DNA of 60,124 nt from Bacteroidales bacterium (GTDB lineage Bacteria; Bacteroidota; Bacteroidia; Bacteroidales; Marinilabiliaceae). The position numbers were made by a program, and so were the translations under genes. The number at the start of each line of letters is the position of its first letter. Position 1 is the stretch's first letter. This document shows positions 1-8,515 of the stretch, one piece after another. Under the pieces are notes generated by a model. That model did not search any database and was not told where the DNA came from. It saw only the letters and a program-made list of their open reading frames with translations. The stretch is from NCBI GenBank assembly GCA_017960905.1, contig JAGCYH010000049.1, forward strand, positions 1-60,124, given 5' to 3'.

Positions 1-2255
1 CGGCATACGTATGTATGCCGCCTGCCGCTACCGACATGGTGCACATAGATGCGCCACAGTCGGTGGTCTTCCGCACCGACTGCGGCATAGAGCTGGGCGT
101 TAACGCACAAACACTAGACCTGCGCCTCAACTCGCCCAGCCAGCCACGCGAGGCCGCAACCTACGCCTATGACCCCGAAGGCAACATCGTTGGCAAGCTC
201 AACGTGCTGACATTCAACGAGAAAGAGATACGCGTTCACCTTGTGAGTGTGAACGAGGCCACGATGCCCGACATTAAGAAGCTGCAAGACGAGGTTAACG
301 ACATCTTCCGCCAGGCGGTGGTGAAGGTTACCATGGACATGCTCGACCCGGTAACCATAGAATACGCCAACGGACAAAGCTTCGTGCATGGCGGCAAGGG
401 CACGCTGCGCAACTACAACCAGGACCAGAAGTCCGCCATACAGGCCTTGCCGAAGTCGGCAGACCCCAACGACTACTACCTCTTCCTCGTAGAGTGCTAC
501 GACCGCTACGACACCGAAGGCCAGAAAACCAACGAAGTGGTTTCGGGCTACATGCCGGTAGGCCGCCACTACGGCTTCATATACAACCAGTACGACAACG
601 CCCGCACTATAGCGCATGAGCTTGCCCACGGCGCACTCTCGCTCTCGCACACGTTTGCCGACGGCAGCGAGTCGTACCTCGGGCCGCGCAACACCAACGA
701 CAACCTTATGGACTACGCCGGCGGCACCCACCTCAACCACCTCCAGTGGAAGTGGGCGCACGAAACGCATAGAAATATATTGGGATTCTTGGATGATGAG
801 GAAGAAAGCGAGGAAAACCAGATAACATCAGCTCCTATTTGCACACAAAAATTTATTGAAGCATTCAGGTATGCCTATGTAAACAATAAAACTCTAAATT
901 ATAAGGGCGACATATCTCCTTATATGGGACATTATGCAAAAGAATTGAAACTGCTTGATGGTGTTGTATATAAAAAGCTGTCTGTTAGAGTATCGCAAAA
1001 ATTAGGCACAAAAATAAGCAAACAAAGTATTACGCATAAACAACTAAACGGACTAACTGTATATAATTCATCGGATGGTAAATTCAAAATCACGACTAGC
1101 GACAAATTCGACGAATTTGATAAATACCTTTATCCCGATTACGACGAATGGAACCAGCAAATGAATGGTTTTGTAAAGCAGATTTCAGCATTATCGGAGC
1201 GGTCAGAAATATTGGAATATCTAACGATTTTGCCGGCACCTCTTTACGAACGACTTGACATTCAAACCAGGATAAAATTCTTGAAAAAGATAGCGGACGG
1301 AAAGATTCTGGAAGATTATATGGGCTGTGTCAACGACGAAGAGGTTGTAATAAACCTTGTCGGTTATATTCCAAACGAACAAATAACCAGTTTGTTTGAC
1401 GAATTGTCGAAAAACAATTTAATGCAAACCTTATGCTCTAAAATTGAAAATATGGGTGGTATTGACAATTACTCATTATTCATAGCGGCCTTGTTAAAAA
1501 CATATATGGCGGTATATGCAGGCGACTTGCAAAAGGCACAAAACTCTTACAAAAAAGGTTTTAAGGATTATAAGATTTTTGTATGGAATAAGAAATTTGA
1601 TACCAGAGTACGAGTGTCATATAAACAAGAATATCAAAACAATAAAATAGAAGTAACTTCGTGGACGGGCGACAAGACATTTGGTGATGTACACCCCGGA
1701 ACCCAAACAGTAGATCCTTTTGAACCTATTATATTAAATTGCCAAACTGCACCCACTCACGTTGAAGGAATAAAAGAGAAAACCGTGCTGGCTATGCCTG
1801 GCTTTATGTTTGAATGGTTCCTTAACGAGAAAGACAACAAAAACATAGTTGACGCGATCGATCTGTCAACTTCTGTATTCTCTTTTGGTTTGGCAATCAA
1901 AGCACTTACAAAAGCTCAAAGGTTTATAGAGATTGTCGATATGATTTTTGCAACTGGTAATTTAGCCTTACAAAATGACGCAATAAGAGACTATTTTAAA
2001 ACTATTGATGAAAAACTGAGACAGGACGGAATTCCAGAATTATTAGAAGTATGGGACACTGCATCTAATTTATGGAGTAGTGTAAGCAAACCTATACTAT
2101 TATTAAAATATGACGAATCGATAAAGGCTTTTGATGCCTTTATAGTATTATGGAATAATTTTAAGGGCACGCCAGATTATCAAACTTGTCCCGATGACAT
2201 AAAATCTGCTATCGATCAGTTAATAGATGAATATAAACCTATTAAAGATGAATAA
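1..2255 (+). CDS. Zincin-type metallopeptidase domain protein with variable C-terminus, 5' truncated (toxin-like)
   Basis: The frame is open to the left edge, so the start lies outside the window; the first visible ATG is at 15. The N-terminal third carries a zinc-protease signature, HELAH followed by GALSLSHTF (about residues 204-217), and a Met-turn-like NLMDY (about 234). This HELxHG...LxHTF...NLMDY layout is known to me from Bacteroidota proteins with polymorphic-toxin architecture, where a zincin domain precedes a changing C-terminal domain. The DNA is clearly GC-rich to about 765 and AT-rich from there to the stop, so the C-terminal ~490 residues look recently acquired. The last ~150 residues are helical and partly hydrophobic (VFSFGLAIKAL region), compatible with a membrane-active domain, but I recognise no toxin family there. 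The stop overlaps the next gene by 8 bp if that gene starts at 2248. The metalloprotease call is fairly safe; the effector role is inference. Confidence 0.6.
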   Translation, partial: AYVCMPPAATDMVHIDAPQSVVFRTDCGIELGVNAQTLDLRLNSPSQPREAATYAYDPEGNIVGKLNVLTFNEKEIRVHLVSVNEATMPDIKKLQDEVNDIFRQAVVKVTMDMLDPVTIEYANGQSFVHGGKGTLRNYNQDQKSAIQALPKSADPNDYYLFLVECYDRYDTEGQKTNEVVSGYMPVGRHYGFIYNQYDNARTIAHELAHGALSLSHTFADGSESYLGPRNTNDNLMDYAGGTHLNHLQWKWAHETHRNILGFLDDEEESEENQITSAPICTQKFIEAFRYAYVNNKTLNYKGDISPYMGHYAKELKLLDGVVYKKLSVRVSQKLGTKISKQSITHKQLNGLTVYNSSDGKFKITTSDKFDEFDKYLYPDYDEWNQQMNGFVKQISALSERSEILEYLTILPAPLYERLDIQTRIKFLKKIADGKILEDYMGCVNDEEVVINLVGYIPNEQITSLFDELSKNNLMQTLCSKIENMGGIDNYSLFIAALLKTYMAVYAGDLQKAQNSYKKGFKDYKIFVWNKKFDTRVRVSYKQEYQNNKIEVTSWTGDKTFGDVHPGTQTVDPFEPIILNCQTAPTHVEGIKEKTVLAMPGFMFEWFLNEKDNKNIVDAIDLSTSVFSFGLAIKALTKAQRFIEIVDMIFATGNLALQNDAIRDYFKTIDEKLRQDGIPELLEVWDTASNLWSSVSKPILLLKYDESIKAFDAFIVLWNNFKGTPDYQTCPDDIKSAIDQLIDEYKPIKDE

Positions 2256-3084
2256 AAAAAATAATGAAGATTGGGCATTAAAGCGGTCACGAATAGGAGG
2301 ATATTGCCTGCCTTTCATATTGATTATTGCTGGATTATCACCTATCATAAAATCGTCACATGTGGTTAATTCAAAAATCAAAGCCCAAGGTGAGATAGTT
2401 TCTATATCTGCCGATACGACAAAAATAAGAATTGAAGGGAAAGAACAAACCTTTCATATACCTTCTTATATATTTAATCATATAGATAAGTCAAAAATTA
2501 ATAAAGGTGATTTTGCTAAAATTCTGTATAGAGATCATAGGAAGAATACAGATAATAAAGATGTTTGCTGTATTATTGAGGAATTGGAAATCAATAGGGA
2601 AATGCTATATGAATACAGATGGTGGATGAGTTTTTATGATGCTTATGTTGTTTGTATATGGTTTATATTAGTTGGTATTATTTTGATTCCATTTGTAATA
2701 AGGTCTCGCAATAGAATTGTTCGCGAAGGCGGATTTGACCCCGCTGGGCCCATTACAAGAGCATTAATAAAAGTCTATCCCGAAGAAGACGAGAATGAGC
2801 CAACAGATATAGATTATAAAGAGCATGCAGTAATAAACGAGGATAATCTTGTCTATAACAGCGATATGAACTATTCAGTTTATAAAACTGAAACGACTGA
2901 AATATTATCCGTAGTGTTTAGCGATGACAAAGGTGCTTATTGCCGTTATTTCACGCTGTCGGAGTCCGATACCGAGTCGGGCTACGAAGAGTTATGGCGT
3001 TTGGCCGATACGATAAGGGCGAATCCGCAGTCGTTCGCAGAATGCGAAATAAATATAGAAGATTTGCAAAAAGAGAACAAATAA
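2248..3084 (+). CDS. Two-helix membrane protein, candidate immunity protein of the upstream gene
   Basis: This protein of 278 residues (285 if the ATG at 2227 is used) has two hydrophobic segments, YCLPFILIIAGLSPII near residue 20 and VVCIWFILVGIILIPFVI near residue 140. Between them is a ~95-residue polar, probably extracytoplasmic domain, and a cytoplasmic tail of ~120 residues follows. I do not recognise a family; the topology resembles DUF3592-like proteins. It overlaps the stop of the zincin gene (ATG at 2248, upstream stop at 2253-2255), so the two are translationally coupled. Most of it is AT-rich like the preceding toxin-like tail, while the last ~50 codons return to a higher GC. Coupling, shared composition and membrane location make an immunity role plausible, but no motif proves it. 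Confidence 0.5.
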   Translation: MNKKNNEDWALKRSRIGGYCLPFILIIAGLSPIIKSSHVVNSKIKAQGEIVSISADTTKIRIEGKEQTFHIPSYIFNHIDKSKINKGDFAKILYRDHRKNTDNKDVCCIIEELEINREMLYEYRWWMSFYDAYVVCIWFILVGIILIPFVIRSRNRIVREGGFDPAGPITRALIKVYPEEDENEPTDIDYKEHAVINEDNLVYNSDMNYSVYKTETTEILSVVFSDDKGAYCRYFTLSESDTESGYEELWRLADTIRANPQSFAECEINIEDLQKENK

Positions 3085-3095
3085 GCGGGCATCCC

Positions 3096-3345
3096 GAATG
3101 GCCGGCACGGCCACGCTACCGCAAGAGCTGGCGAGCGCCCGAAGAATTTACAAGTGAGGCGACAAGCGCAAAACACCGTTCAAACGAAGCGTAGCGAAGT
3201 GCGTTTGTTTTGCGCCGCCGAACGAAGCAAATTCTTAGCGAGGCGGGTCCGCGGCGAGTTCTTTTGCAACTTTTCTCACGGCGAGAAAAGTTCTTTTTTT
3301 GAAAAAAAAATCAACCACGCAGCACACGAAAAACACGGAAAGTTT
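3096..3345 (+). repeat. Dispersed palindromic intergenic element, family 1, copy A
   Basis: A ~250-bp non-coding element begins 12 bp after a stop codon. It contains several inverted repeats, including TTTTCTCACGGCGAGAAAA near 3273-3293, and ends in the CACGAAAAACACGGAAA tail. A near-full-length copy lies in opposite orientation at 54935-55190 and a shorter one at 53181-53258. The three copies agree over most of their length, so this is a repeat family and not chance similarity. Confidence 0.8.
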
Positions 3346-3364
3346 GTTTTCTTTCAGAAAACAC

Positions 3365-3372
3365 TATCTTTG
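3365..3372 (+). promoter_or_regulatory. TAnnTTTG promoter box
   Basis: TATCTTTG matches the Bacteroidota -7 consensus TAnnTTTG. It is the only such box upstream of the small ORF at 3588, about 215 bp away, with a family 2 palindrome in between. It may drive that ORF or belong to the repeat cluster. Confidence 0.35.
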
Positions 3373-3427
3373 TAATTGTTATCTCGCGAAACATCATGAC
3401 AGCAGCTGCAAAACACATAAACCATTT

Positions 3428-3484
3428 GCAAGGCAGGAGCCTTGCTTCTAGCAACGACGTAGGCAAGAGCCTACGCCGAACGAG
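3428..3484 (+). repeat. Dispersed double-hairpin element, family 2
   Basis: Two adjacent palindromes, GCAAGGCAGGAGCCTTGC and GTAGGCAAGAGCCTAC, are joined by a short linker. The same pair in reverse orientation is at 53103-53157, and a diverged pair is at 4257-4311. The elements are REP-like in size and always extragenic here. Confidence 0.75.
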
Positions 3485-3587
3485 GGAAGTCATATACCAA
3501 AGAAATACAATTGTTAAAAGATTTAGTATTTCAGAAATATTATAAAACTGCCGTTTTTATAAAGGACGGCGAATTATGGAGGTTATC

Positions 3588-3974
3588 ATGGTAACAAAAT
3601 TCAAAGTAAATGGCGTTGAACGAAATGAACCTTATGTAGATTACATAAAGGAACAAGTAAAAATGTTTTTTCCATTATGGGAAGAGAATTATTGTATATA
3701 TGAAGATAAGTGTAATTGTAATTTTGGAATTGGTTACAAATACAATGATATAGAAATTGATTTTGTGCAAGATCGAGGTAGTATTGAACTTCATGTTACA
3801 AAAAAAGGAAATGAACCGAAGAATTTTTCATGGGAAAATGATATTCGTCAAGGAATCATTAACGCCATTCCTGACGTTAATCCTGAATGGTGTTGTTTGT
3901 TATGCAAAGAAATTATAGATTTTTACATCAATTTTCTAAAAGAGCGGTTTGACACTTTTGTTTGGGAAGACTAA
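3588..3974 (+). CDS. Small soluble hypothetical protein, possible orphan immunity protein
   Basis: The protein has 128 residues if started at MVTKF; an in-frame ATG at 3576 would add four. It is acidic, rich in aromatic residues and cysteine (EDKCNCNFGIGYKYNDIEIDF; a CCLLC cluster near residue 105), and has no signal peptide or membrane segment. I do not recognise a family. It is AT-rich like the toxin-like tail and the membrane gene upstream, and is separated from them by palindromic repeats. Small acidic cytoplasmic proteins in this position are often immunity genes left after exchange of toxin modules; that is inference from context only. Confidence 0.6.
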   Translation: MVTKFKVNGVERNEPYVDYIKEQVKMFFPLWEENYCIYEDKCNCNFGIGYKYNDIEIDFVQDRGSIELHVTKKGNEPKNFSWENDIRQGIINAIPDVNPEWCCLLCKEIIDFYINFLKERFDTFVWED

Positions 3975-4007
3975 TTAATACCCTGTCACAGTTTCCATAT
4001 ATTGCTA

Positions 4008-4250
4008 TTACTTGGTTTTGCGGAAATTACCAACAATAAAACCAATAAGACATAAAACCAATAACAACCAAACTATTCCAAAACCTAAATAATCCATTAT
4101 CGCAACGCTGCGATCTACATTAGGAGAATTATTTGTGTAAACCCAAACAGCTGAATCATACTTGTTTACAGTGTCGTTGTGCAGGAAGAAATCGGCTTTT
4201 ACCTTTGCATACGGAATTTCTTCAATGCCGATAACACCAGGCAGGCCAAC
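4008..4250 (-). pseudogene. Truncated 3' gene remnant encoding a membrane-tail fragment
   Basis: The minus strand has ~80 sense codons ending in a stop at 4010-4008. They encode a polar stretch (ADFFLHNDTVNKYDSAVWVY) followed by one membrane helix (FGIVWLLLVLCLIGFIVGNF) and a basic end, NFRKTK. There is no ATG at the 5' side; the frame runs into the palindromic repeats at 4251-4311 and meets a stop at 4277-4275. The codons and composition look coding, so I read this as the 3' end of a gene whose 5' part was lost or replaced by repeats. Topology is loosely like the membrane protein at 2248-3084. Confidence 0.5.
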
Positions 4251-4256
4251 CCCTTG

Positions 4257-4445
4257 TTCGGCGTAGCCTAAAGGCTACGCCGAAACAAGAAGCAAGGCTC
4301 CCGCCTTGCGAATAAAAGATTGTGTCGCCCCATCGGGGCTCTGAATGTGTATATGGCATTGTAACAGGGGTTTACACCCCAGCCTATGTTATATCGCCCC
4401 TTCGGGGCTATAAAAAATATCAACCACGAAAAACACGGAAACGTG
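4257..4445. repeat. Cluster of palindromic extragenic elements (families 2 and 3)
   Basis: This stretch holds a diverged family 2 unit (GTAGCCTAAAGGCTAC, then AAGCAAGGCTCCCGCCTTGC), two family 3 units (a GCCCCATCGGGGC hairpin near 4327 and GCCCCTTCGGGGC near 4393), a segment around AGGGGTTTACACCCC, and a CACGAAAAACACGGAAA tail. Similar units occur in the opposite order at 53050-53160. The cluster abuts the truncated gene at 4008-4250. Confidence 0.7.
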
Positions 4446-4470
4446 CTGCCTTACGGCAGCGAAATAACAT

Positions 4471-4506
4471 AAAAGGCTGAAACCTGCAAGCAGGTTTCAG
4501 CCTTTC
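4471..4506 (-). terminator. Rho-independent terminator of the aromatic operon
   Basis: A perfect hairpin, GGCTGAAACCTG/CAGGTTTCAGCC with a 4-nt loop, is followed on the minus strand by a short U-run. It lies about 20 bp downstream of the tyrA stop. Confidence 0.85.
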
Positions 4507-4524
4507 TATCTTATAATCAGGCAA

Positions 4525-5301
4525 TTATCCCTTGATATTTTCGCGCAGCGAAGTGAGGAATTTCTTCATCTTCTCCGAGTCGCGCTCTTTGATAATATCG
4601 AGCAGGGCGGTCATCTGCTTAATGATATTCTCAACTTGCTCGGGCGTATACGGGTTGAAGAGAATTTCGGAGAGCAGGAAGTCGTCTTCTGACAGCACAC
4701 CCTGCGCCACCTCGAAATGCTTCTGAAACGTAGTACCTGGCGCGTCCTGATGCTTCATGCAGGCGGCAAAAGCCATTGTCGATACGAACGGTATCGACAG
4801 AGAGTAGGCAATGGTCTCGTCGTGGCCCTGGAACGAATACTCGTGGAGGTTGAGGCCCAGACTGCCGTAAAAGTCTTTGAAAAAGACTTTACCCAAATAA
4901 TCACCTTCGGTGATTATTATCGCGTGGTTTTTGCGCAGTTCGCGCAGGTTGGCGAACGTCGGGCCGAACATCGGGTGCGTGGAGACGTAGCGGTGGCCGC
5001 ATTTCTCGTAATACTCTTTGAATCCGGTCTTTACCGATGCGATGTCGGAAATGATGCAGTCTTTGCCAATGTATGGCATCAGCTCGTCGAACGTCTGCAG
5101 GGTGTACTTGAGCGTTACGGCGTTGATGAGCAGCTCGGGGTCGAAATCGCGAACCTCGTCGAGCGATACCAGGCGGCGTATGTTGAACACATACTGCAAG
5201 CGGCGTATGTCGCGGTCGAATACCGCCACTTCGTGCTGAAAACATAGCGCGTCGGCAAGGAAACCGCCCATTTTGCCGGCACCAATTATGCAAATTCTCA
5301 T
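4525..5301 (-). CDS. tyrA: Prephenate dehydrogenase
   Basis: This 258-residue protein has an N-terminal Rossmann fold with the dinucleotide motif GAGKMGG (residues 7-13). A conserved STHPMFGPT segment (about 109-117) follows; it contains the histidine used in catalysis by the TyrA family. The C-terminal helical dimerisation half completes the usual length, with no ACT or chorismate mutase domain attached. It converts prephenate to 4-hydroxyphenylpyruvate, the committed step to tyrosine, in the cytoplasm. It is the last gene of the operon, 5 bp after the DAHP synthase-chorismate mutase gene, and is followed by a terminator. It is presumably controlled by the pheA leader attenuator. Confidence 0.93.
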   Translation of the reverse strand: MRICIIGAGKMGGFLADALCFQHEVAVFDRDIRRLQYVFNIRRLVSLDEVRDFDPELLINAVTLKYTLQTFDELMPYIGKDCIISDIASVKTGFKEYYEKCGHRYVSTHPMFGPTFANLRELRKNHAIIITEGDYLGKVFFKDFYGSLGLNLHEYSFQGHDETIAYSLSIPFVSTMAFAACMKHQDAPGTTFQKHFEVAQGVLSEDDFLLSEILFNPYTPEQVENIIKQMTALLDIIKERDSEKMKKFLTSLRENIKG

Positions 5302-5306
5302 GGCCG

Positions 5307-6407
5307 TTATTCTTTATTTTGTTCCTCTGCAAGTTGCTTCATCACAGCGGTTTGCGTATTAACTGACTCCTCGTGAATGTCTTCATAAACCTTAATCACG
5401 AACTCGGGATTGAGCTTAAACTGCTCGGCCTTCTCGCGGCGGCTTTTCAGAATCTCGTCGTAGCGGCGTGTCTGAAGCACGGTGATGTTGTGGTCGTATT
5501 TGAATTTTGCAATCTCTTTAGAGATGTTCATACGTTTTGCCAGCGACTCAAGTATCTGTGTGTCAAGCTTATCAATCTGAGCGCGAAGTTCGTCGAGCGT
5601 TACACGCGACTTGTCGCCGATGGCGTGGTCGCGCAAGATGAGCGAGTTGAGAATAATCTTGAGGTGAGCCGGAGTAACCTGTTGGCTGGCATCGCTCCAT
5701 GCGCGTGCCGGGCACTCGTGCGACTCGATAATAAGACCGTCGAAGTTAAGGTCCATGGCATCTTGCGACACCTCCTGAATGAGGTTGCTGTTGCCGGTGA
5801 TGTGGCTCGGGTCGGTGAAGATGGGCAGTTGCGGAATGCGGCGGCGCAACTCGATAGGAATCTGCCACTGCGGGTGGTTGCGGAAGCGCGACTTGTCGTA
5901 AACCGAGAAACCGCGGTGTATGGCGCCAAGGCGGCATATACCTGCGCGGTTGAGGCGCTCGAAAGCGCCAATCCACAATTCGAGGTCGGGGTTGACGGGG
6001 TTTTTGACGAGCACAGGCATATCAGAGCCGCGCAAAGCGTCGGCTATCTCCTGCACTGCAAAGGGGTTGGCTGTGGTGCGTGCACCAATCCAGACAATAT
6101 CGACACCGAATTTGATGGCTTCGTAAACGTGCTGTGCTGTAGCCACTTCGACGGCAATGTACATGCCAGTCTCCTGCTTAACACGCTGGAGCCATGGCAG
6201 TCCGGCTGAGCCTACGCCTTCGAATGCCCCCGGACGGGTGCGTGGTTTCCAGATGCCGGCACGGAATATCTTTATTCCGTTTTCAGCGAGCTCGCGAGCC
6301 GTATTCATCACTTGTTCGTCGGTCTCGGCGCTGCACGGACCGGCTATCACTATCGGGCGTTTCATCTCCACGCCCGGCAATTCTATTGGTTTTAACTTAA
6401 GTTCCAT
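5307..6407 (-). CDS. DAHP synthase-chorismate mutase fusion
   Basis: This bifunctional protein of 366 residues is read from MELKLKPIEL; an upstream in-frame ATG at 6434 would add nine poorly conserved residues. The N-terminal ~260 residues are a type I DAHP synthase barrel of the KDO8P-synthase-like subclass, with IAGPCSAE near residue 20 and IIESHECP near 225. It condenses phosphoenolpyruvate and erythrose-4-phosphate. The C-terminal ~90 residues (LDELRAQIDKLDTQILESLA) are an AroQ-type chorismate mutase, which makes prephenate. The fusion supplies both the first shikimate intermediate and the branch-point product used by the neighbouring pheA and tyrA. It follows the aminotransferase by 31 bp. 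This order is typical for Bacteroidales. Confidence 0.93.
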   Translation of the reverse strand: MELKLKPIELPGVEMKRPIVIAGPCSAETDEQVMNTARELAENGIKIFRAGIWKPRTRPGAFEGVGSAGLPWLQRVKQETGMYIAVEVATAQHVYEAIKFGVDIVWIGARTTANPFAVQEIADALRGSDMPVLVKNPVNPDLELWIGAFERLNRAGICRLGAIHRGFSVYDKSRFRNHPQWQIPIELRRRIPQLPIFTDPSHITGNSNLIQEVSQDAMDLNFDGLIIESHECPARAWSDASQQVTPAHLKIILNSLILRDHAIGDKSRVTLDELRAQIDKLDTQILESLAKRMNISKEIAKFKYDHNITVLQTRRYDEILKSRREKAEQFKLNPEFVIKVYEDIHEESVNTQTAVMKQLAEEQNKE

Positions 6408-6438
6408 TGTATTATGTATTTTCTTTATTATCAATAAA

Positions 6439-7596
6439 TTAAATTGCTTTTATTTTTTCCAATGCTTTTTTGAAAACATCTACTTTTGCGCAGAGCGAGA
6501 TGCGCAGGAAACGCTCGCCTTGAGTGCCGAAGATAAATCCCGGCGTGATAAACACGCCGGTTTTGTTCAGAACCTCATCTGACAGCGCCTCGGCCGAAGC
6601 CCATTTGTCGGGAATGCGCGCCCACACAAACAATCCGCCCTGATGGCGGTTGAACGTGCAGCCGAGTGTCTCCATTATCTCGAAAGCGTATTTCTGACGC
6701 TCGCGATACTCGGCATTGATTTTCTCGAACCAATCTTTGTCGAGCGAAAGTGCCTCAACAGCAGCACTTTGCATCGGGCGAAAAACACCGCTGTCCATGT
6801 TGCTCTTAACTTTGAGCACGGTAGAGATGACCTCGGCGTTCGAAATGGCCAGACCAAAGCGCCAGCCTGCCATGTTGTGAGCTTTGCTCATCGAGTTGAG
6901 CTCTATGGCAACATCTTTTGCGCCCTCGACAGCCATTATGCTGATAGGCTTCTCGTGAAGTATGAAGCTGTACGGGTTGTCGTTGACAATCAGTATGTTG
7001 TGGCGACGGCCGAAGTCGATAATCTTCTTGTACAAATCCATCGAAGCGGGCGCGCCGGTAGGCATGTTGGGGAAATTGGTCCACATCATTTTCACACCCG
7101 AGAGGTCCATCTTCTCCAATTCGTCGAAATTGGGCTGCCAGCCAAATTCTTCGTAAAGTTTGTAGCTTATCACATTGGCACCCACCAAGTTAGCCACAGC
7201 AGCATAAGTCGGGTAACCCGGATTCGGGATGAGCACGCCATCGCCCTGGTTGATGAACGCCATCATGATGTGCATGATGCCCTCTTTCGAACCGATGAGC
7301 GGAAGTATCTCATTGTCAGGGTTTAAGCCGACTCCATACCATTTCTTGTACCAATCGGCGTAGGCCTTGCGCAGTTCGGGAATGCCCACATAGGGCTGGT
7401 ATCCGTGAACGTTGGCTGCTTTGGCCTTTTCGGCCAAAGTGGCTATCACCGAGTCGGCGGGCGGCATGTCGGGGCTGCCGATGCCCAGGTTTACAACATC
7501 GACGCCTGCCTTGCGCATGGCGTCCAATCTGCGGTTGTTGCGCGAAAAATAATACTCTTGAATATTACTAACTCGCTGTGCTGCTGGAATAATCAT
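6439..7596 (-). CDS. Class I/II pyridoxal-phosphate aminotransferase, probably aromatic
   Basis: The protein has 385 residues and a fold type I aminotransferase layout. GIGSPDMPP lies near residue 38, the NPGYPTY substrate region near 125, NDNPYSF near 205, and the PLP lysine in SMSKAHNMAGWRFG near residue 235. An arginine in RFLRIS near the C-terminus should bind the substrate carboxylate. Sequence alone places it near the LL-diaminopimelate/aspartate aminotransferases. Its position between pheA and the DAHP synthase-chorismate mutase gene argues for transamination of phenylpyruvate and 4-hydroxyphenylpyruvate. The start is the only ATG that gives the usual length; it lies 33 bp after the pheA stop. 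Confidence 0.9.
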   Translation of the reverse strand: MIIPAAQRVSNIQEYYFSRNNRRLDAMRKAGVDVVNLGIGSPDMPPADSVIATLAEKAKAANVHGYQPYVGIPELRKAYADWYKKWYGVGLNPDNEILPLIGSKEGIMHIMMAFINQGDGVLIPNPGYPTYAAVANLVGANVISYKLYEEFGWQPNFDELEKMDLSGVKMMWTNFPNMPTGAPASMDLYKKIIDFGRRHNILIVNDNPYSFILHEKPISIMAVEGAKDVAIELNSMSKAHNMAGWRFGLAISNAEVISTVLKVKSNMDSGVFRPMQSAAVEALSLDKDWFEKINAEYRERQKYAFEIMETLGCTFNRHQGGLFVWARIPDKWASAEALSDEVLNKTGVFITPGFIFGTQGERFLRISLCAKVDVFKKALEKIKAI

Positions 7597-7629
7597 ATAT
7601 TTTATTTTAAATTATTTATTATCAAATAG

Positions 7630-8499
7630 TTAATCTTCGTGACTCTGACGCCCCATCTCGTATTCGCCGAGCACCTTCAGCGTGGTGCAAAGCGGCCGTA
7701 CGGCATCGATGGCCTGTATGTAGCGTGTGTAGTTTTTGAACGAGAGGTCGATGTAGAAAATGTACTCCCACTCGTGCCCCACAATGGGGTTCGACTGAAT
7801 CTTGGTGAGGTTGATGCCGTAGAAGGCAAGCACGGTGAGCACTTTCGAGAGACTTCCGACCTCGTTGGCCTGCGGAATTGAGAAACAGACCGACGAGCGG
7901 TTGATGCGGTTGAGCGCCAGAAGATCGTCCATCTCAGTCTGGTTGCGGTCCGACACGAAGAGGAAACGAGTGAAATTCTTCTTGTTAGTTTCAATGCCGC
8001 GGTTGAGAATGTTGAGGCCGTAGAGTGTTGCGGCATGTTCGGGCGCTATAGCGCCCACATGACGCAACTGCTTGTCGGCCACCTCTTTAGCCGACAGCGC
8101 GGTGTCGTCCGACTCGATAAGGCGGATGTGCGGATACTGACGGAAAAACTCCTCGCACTGCGCGAGGGCCATCGGGTGCGAGTGCACCTCGGTGATCTCG
8201 TCGATGGTAACGCCCGGAAGCGCCATCAGATTGTGCTTGATGCGCAGTTTGTACTCGCCGATAATCGACAGCCCCGAATCTTTCAGAAGCGTGTAGTTCG
8301 ACTGAATAGAGCCCACCAGCGTATTCTCGATTGCCACCGCACCGTAGAGCGAACGGTCCTGCTTAACGCGGTTGAAGAGCTCGGCGAACGTCATGCACGG
8401 CACTATCTCGACTTCATATTGGTCGAAGAACTCACGCGCCGCTATCTCGTGGTTGGCACCGCCGACGCCCTGTATCGCCACTTTTCGTATCTCTTTCAT
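7630..8499 (-). CDS. pheA: Prephenate dehydratase
   Basis: This protein of 289 residues has an N-terminal prephenate dehydratase domain (about 4-185), beginning VAIQGVGGANHEIAA and carrying the catalytic NFTRFLF motif with its threonine near residue 170. A C-terminal ACT domain (about 205-280) usually mediates feedback inhibition by phenylalanine. It turns prephenate into phenylpyruvate. It is a monofunctional enzyme; the chorismate mutase sits on the DAHP synthase two genes downstream. It is the first structural gene of the operon, 17 nt after the U-run of the leader terminator, so its transcription should depend on attenuation. Confidence 0.94.
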   Translation of the reverse strand: MKEIRKVAIQGVGGANHEIAAREFFDQYEVEIVPCMTFAELFNRVKQDRSLYGAVAIENTLVGSIQSNYTLLKDSGLSIIGEYKLRIKHNLMALPGVTIDEITEVHSHPMALAQCEEFFRQYPHIRLIESDDTALSAKEVADKQLRHVGAIAPEHAATLYGLNILNRGIETNKKNFTRFLFVSDRNQTEMDDLLALNRINRSSVCFSIPQANEVGSLSKVLTVLAFYGINLTKIQSNPIVGHEWEYIFYIDLSFKNYTRYIQAIDAVRPLCTTLKVLGEYEMGRQSHED

Positions 8500-8515
8500 A
8501 TAGTTTGTTGTTCAT

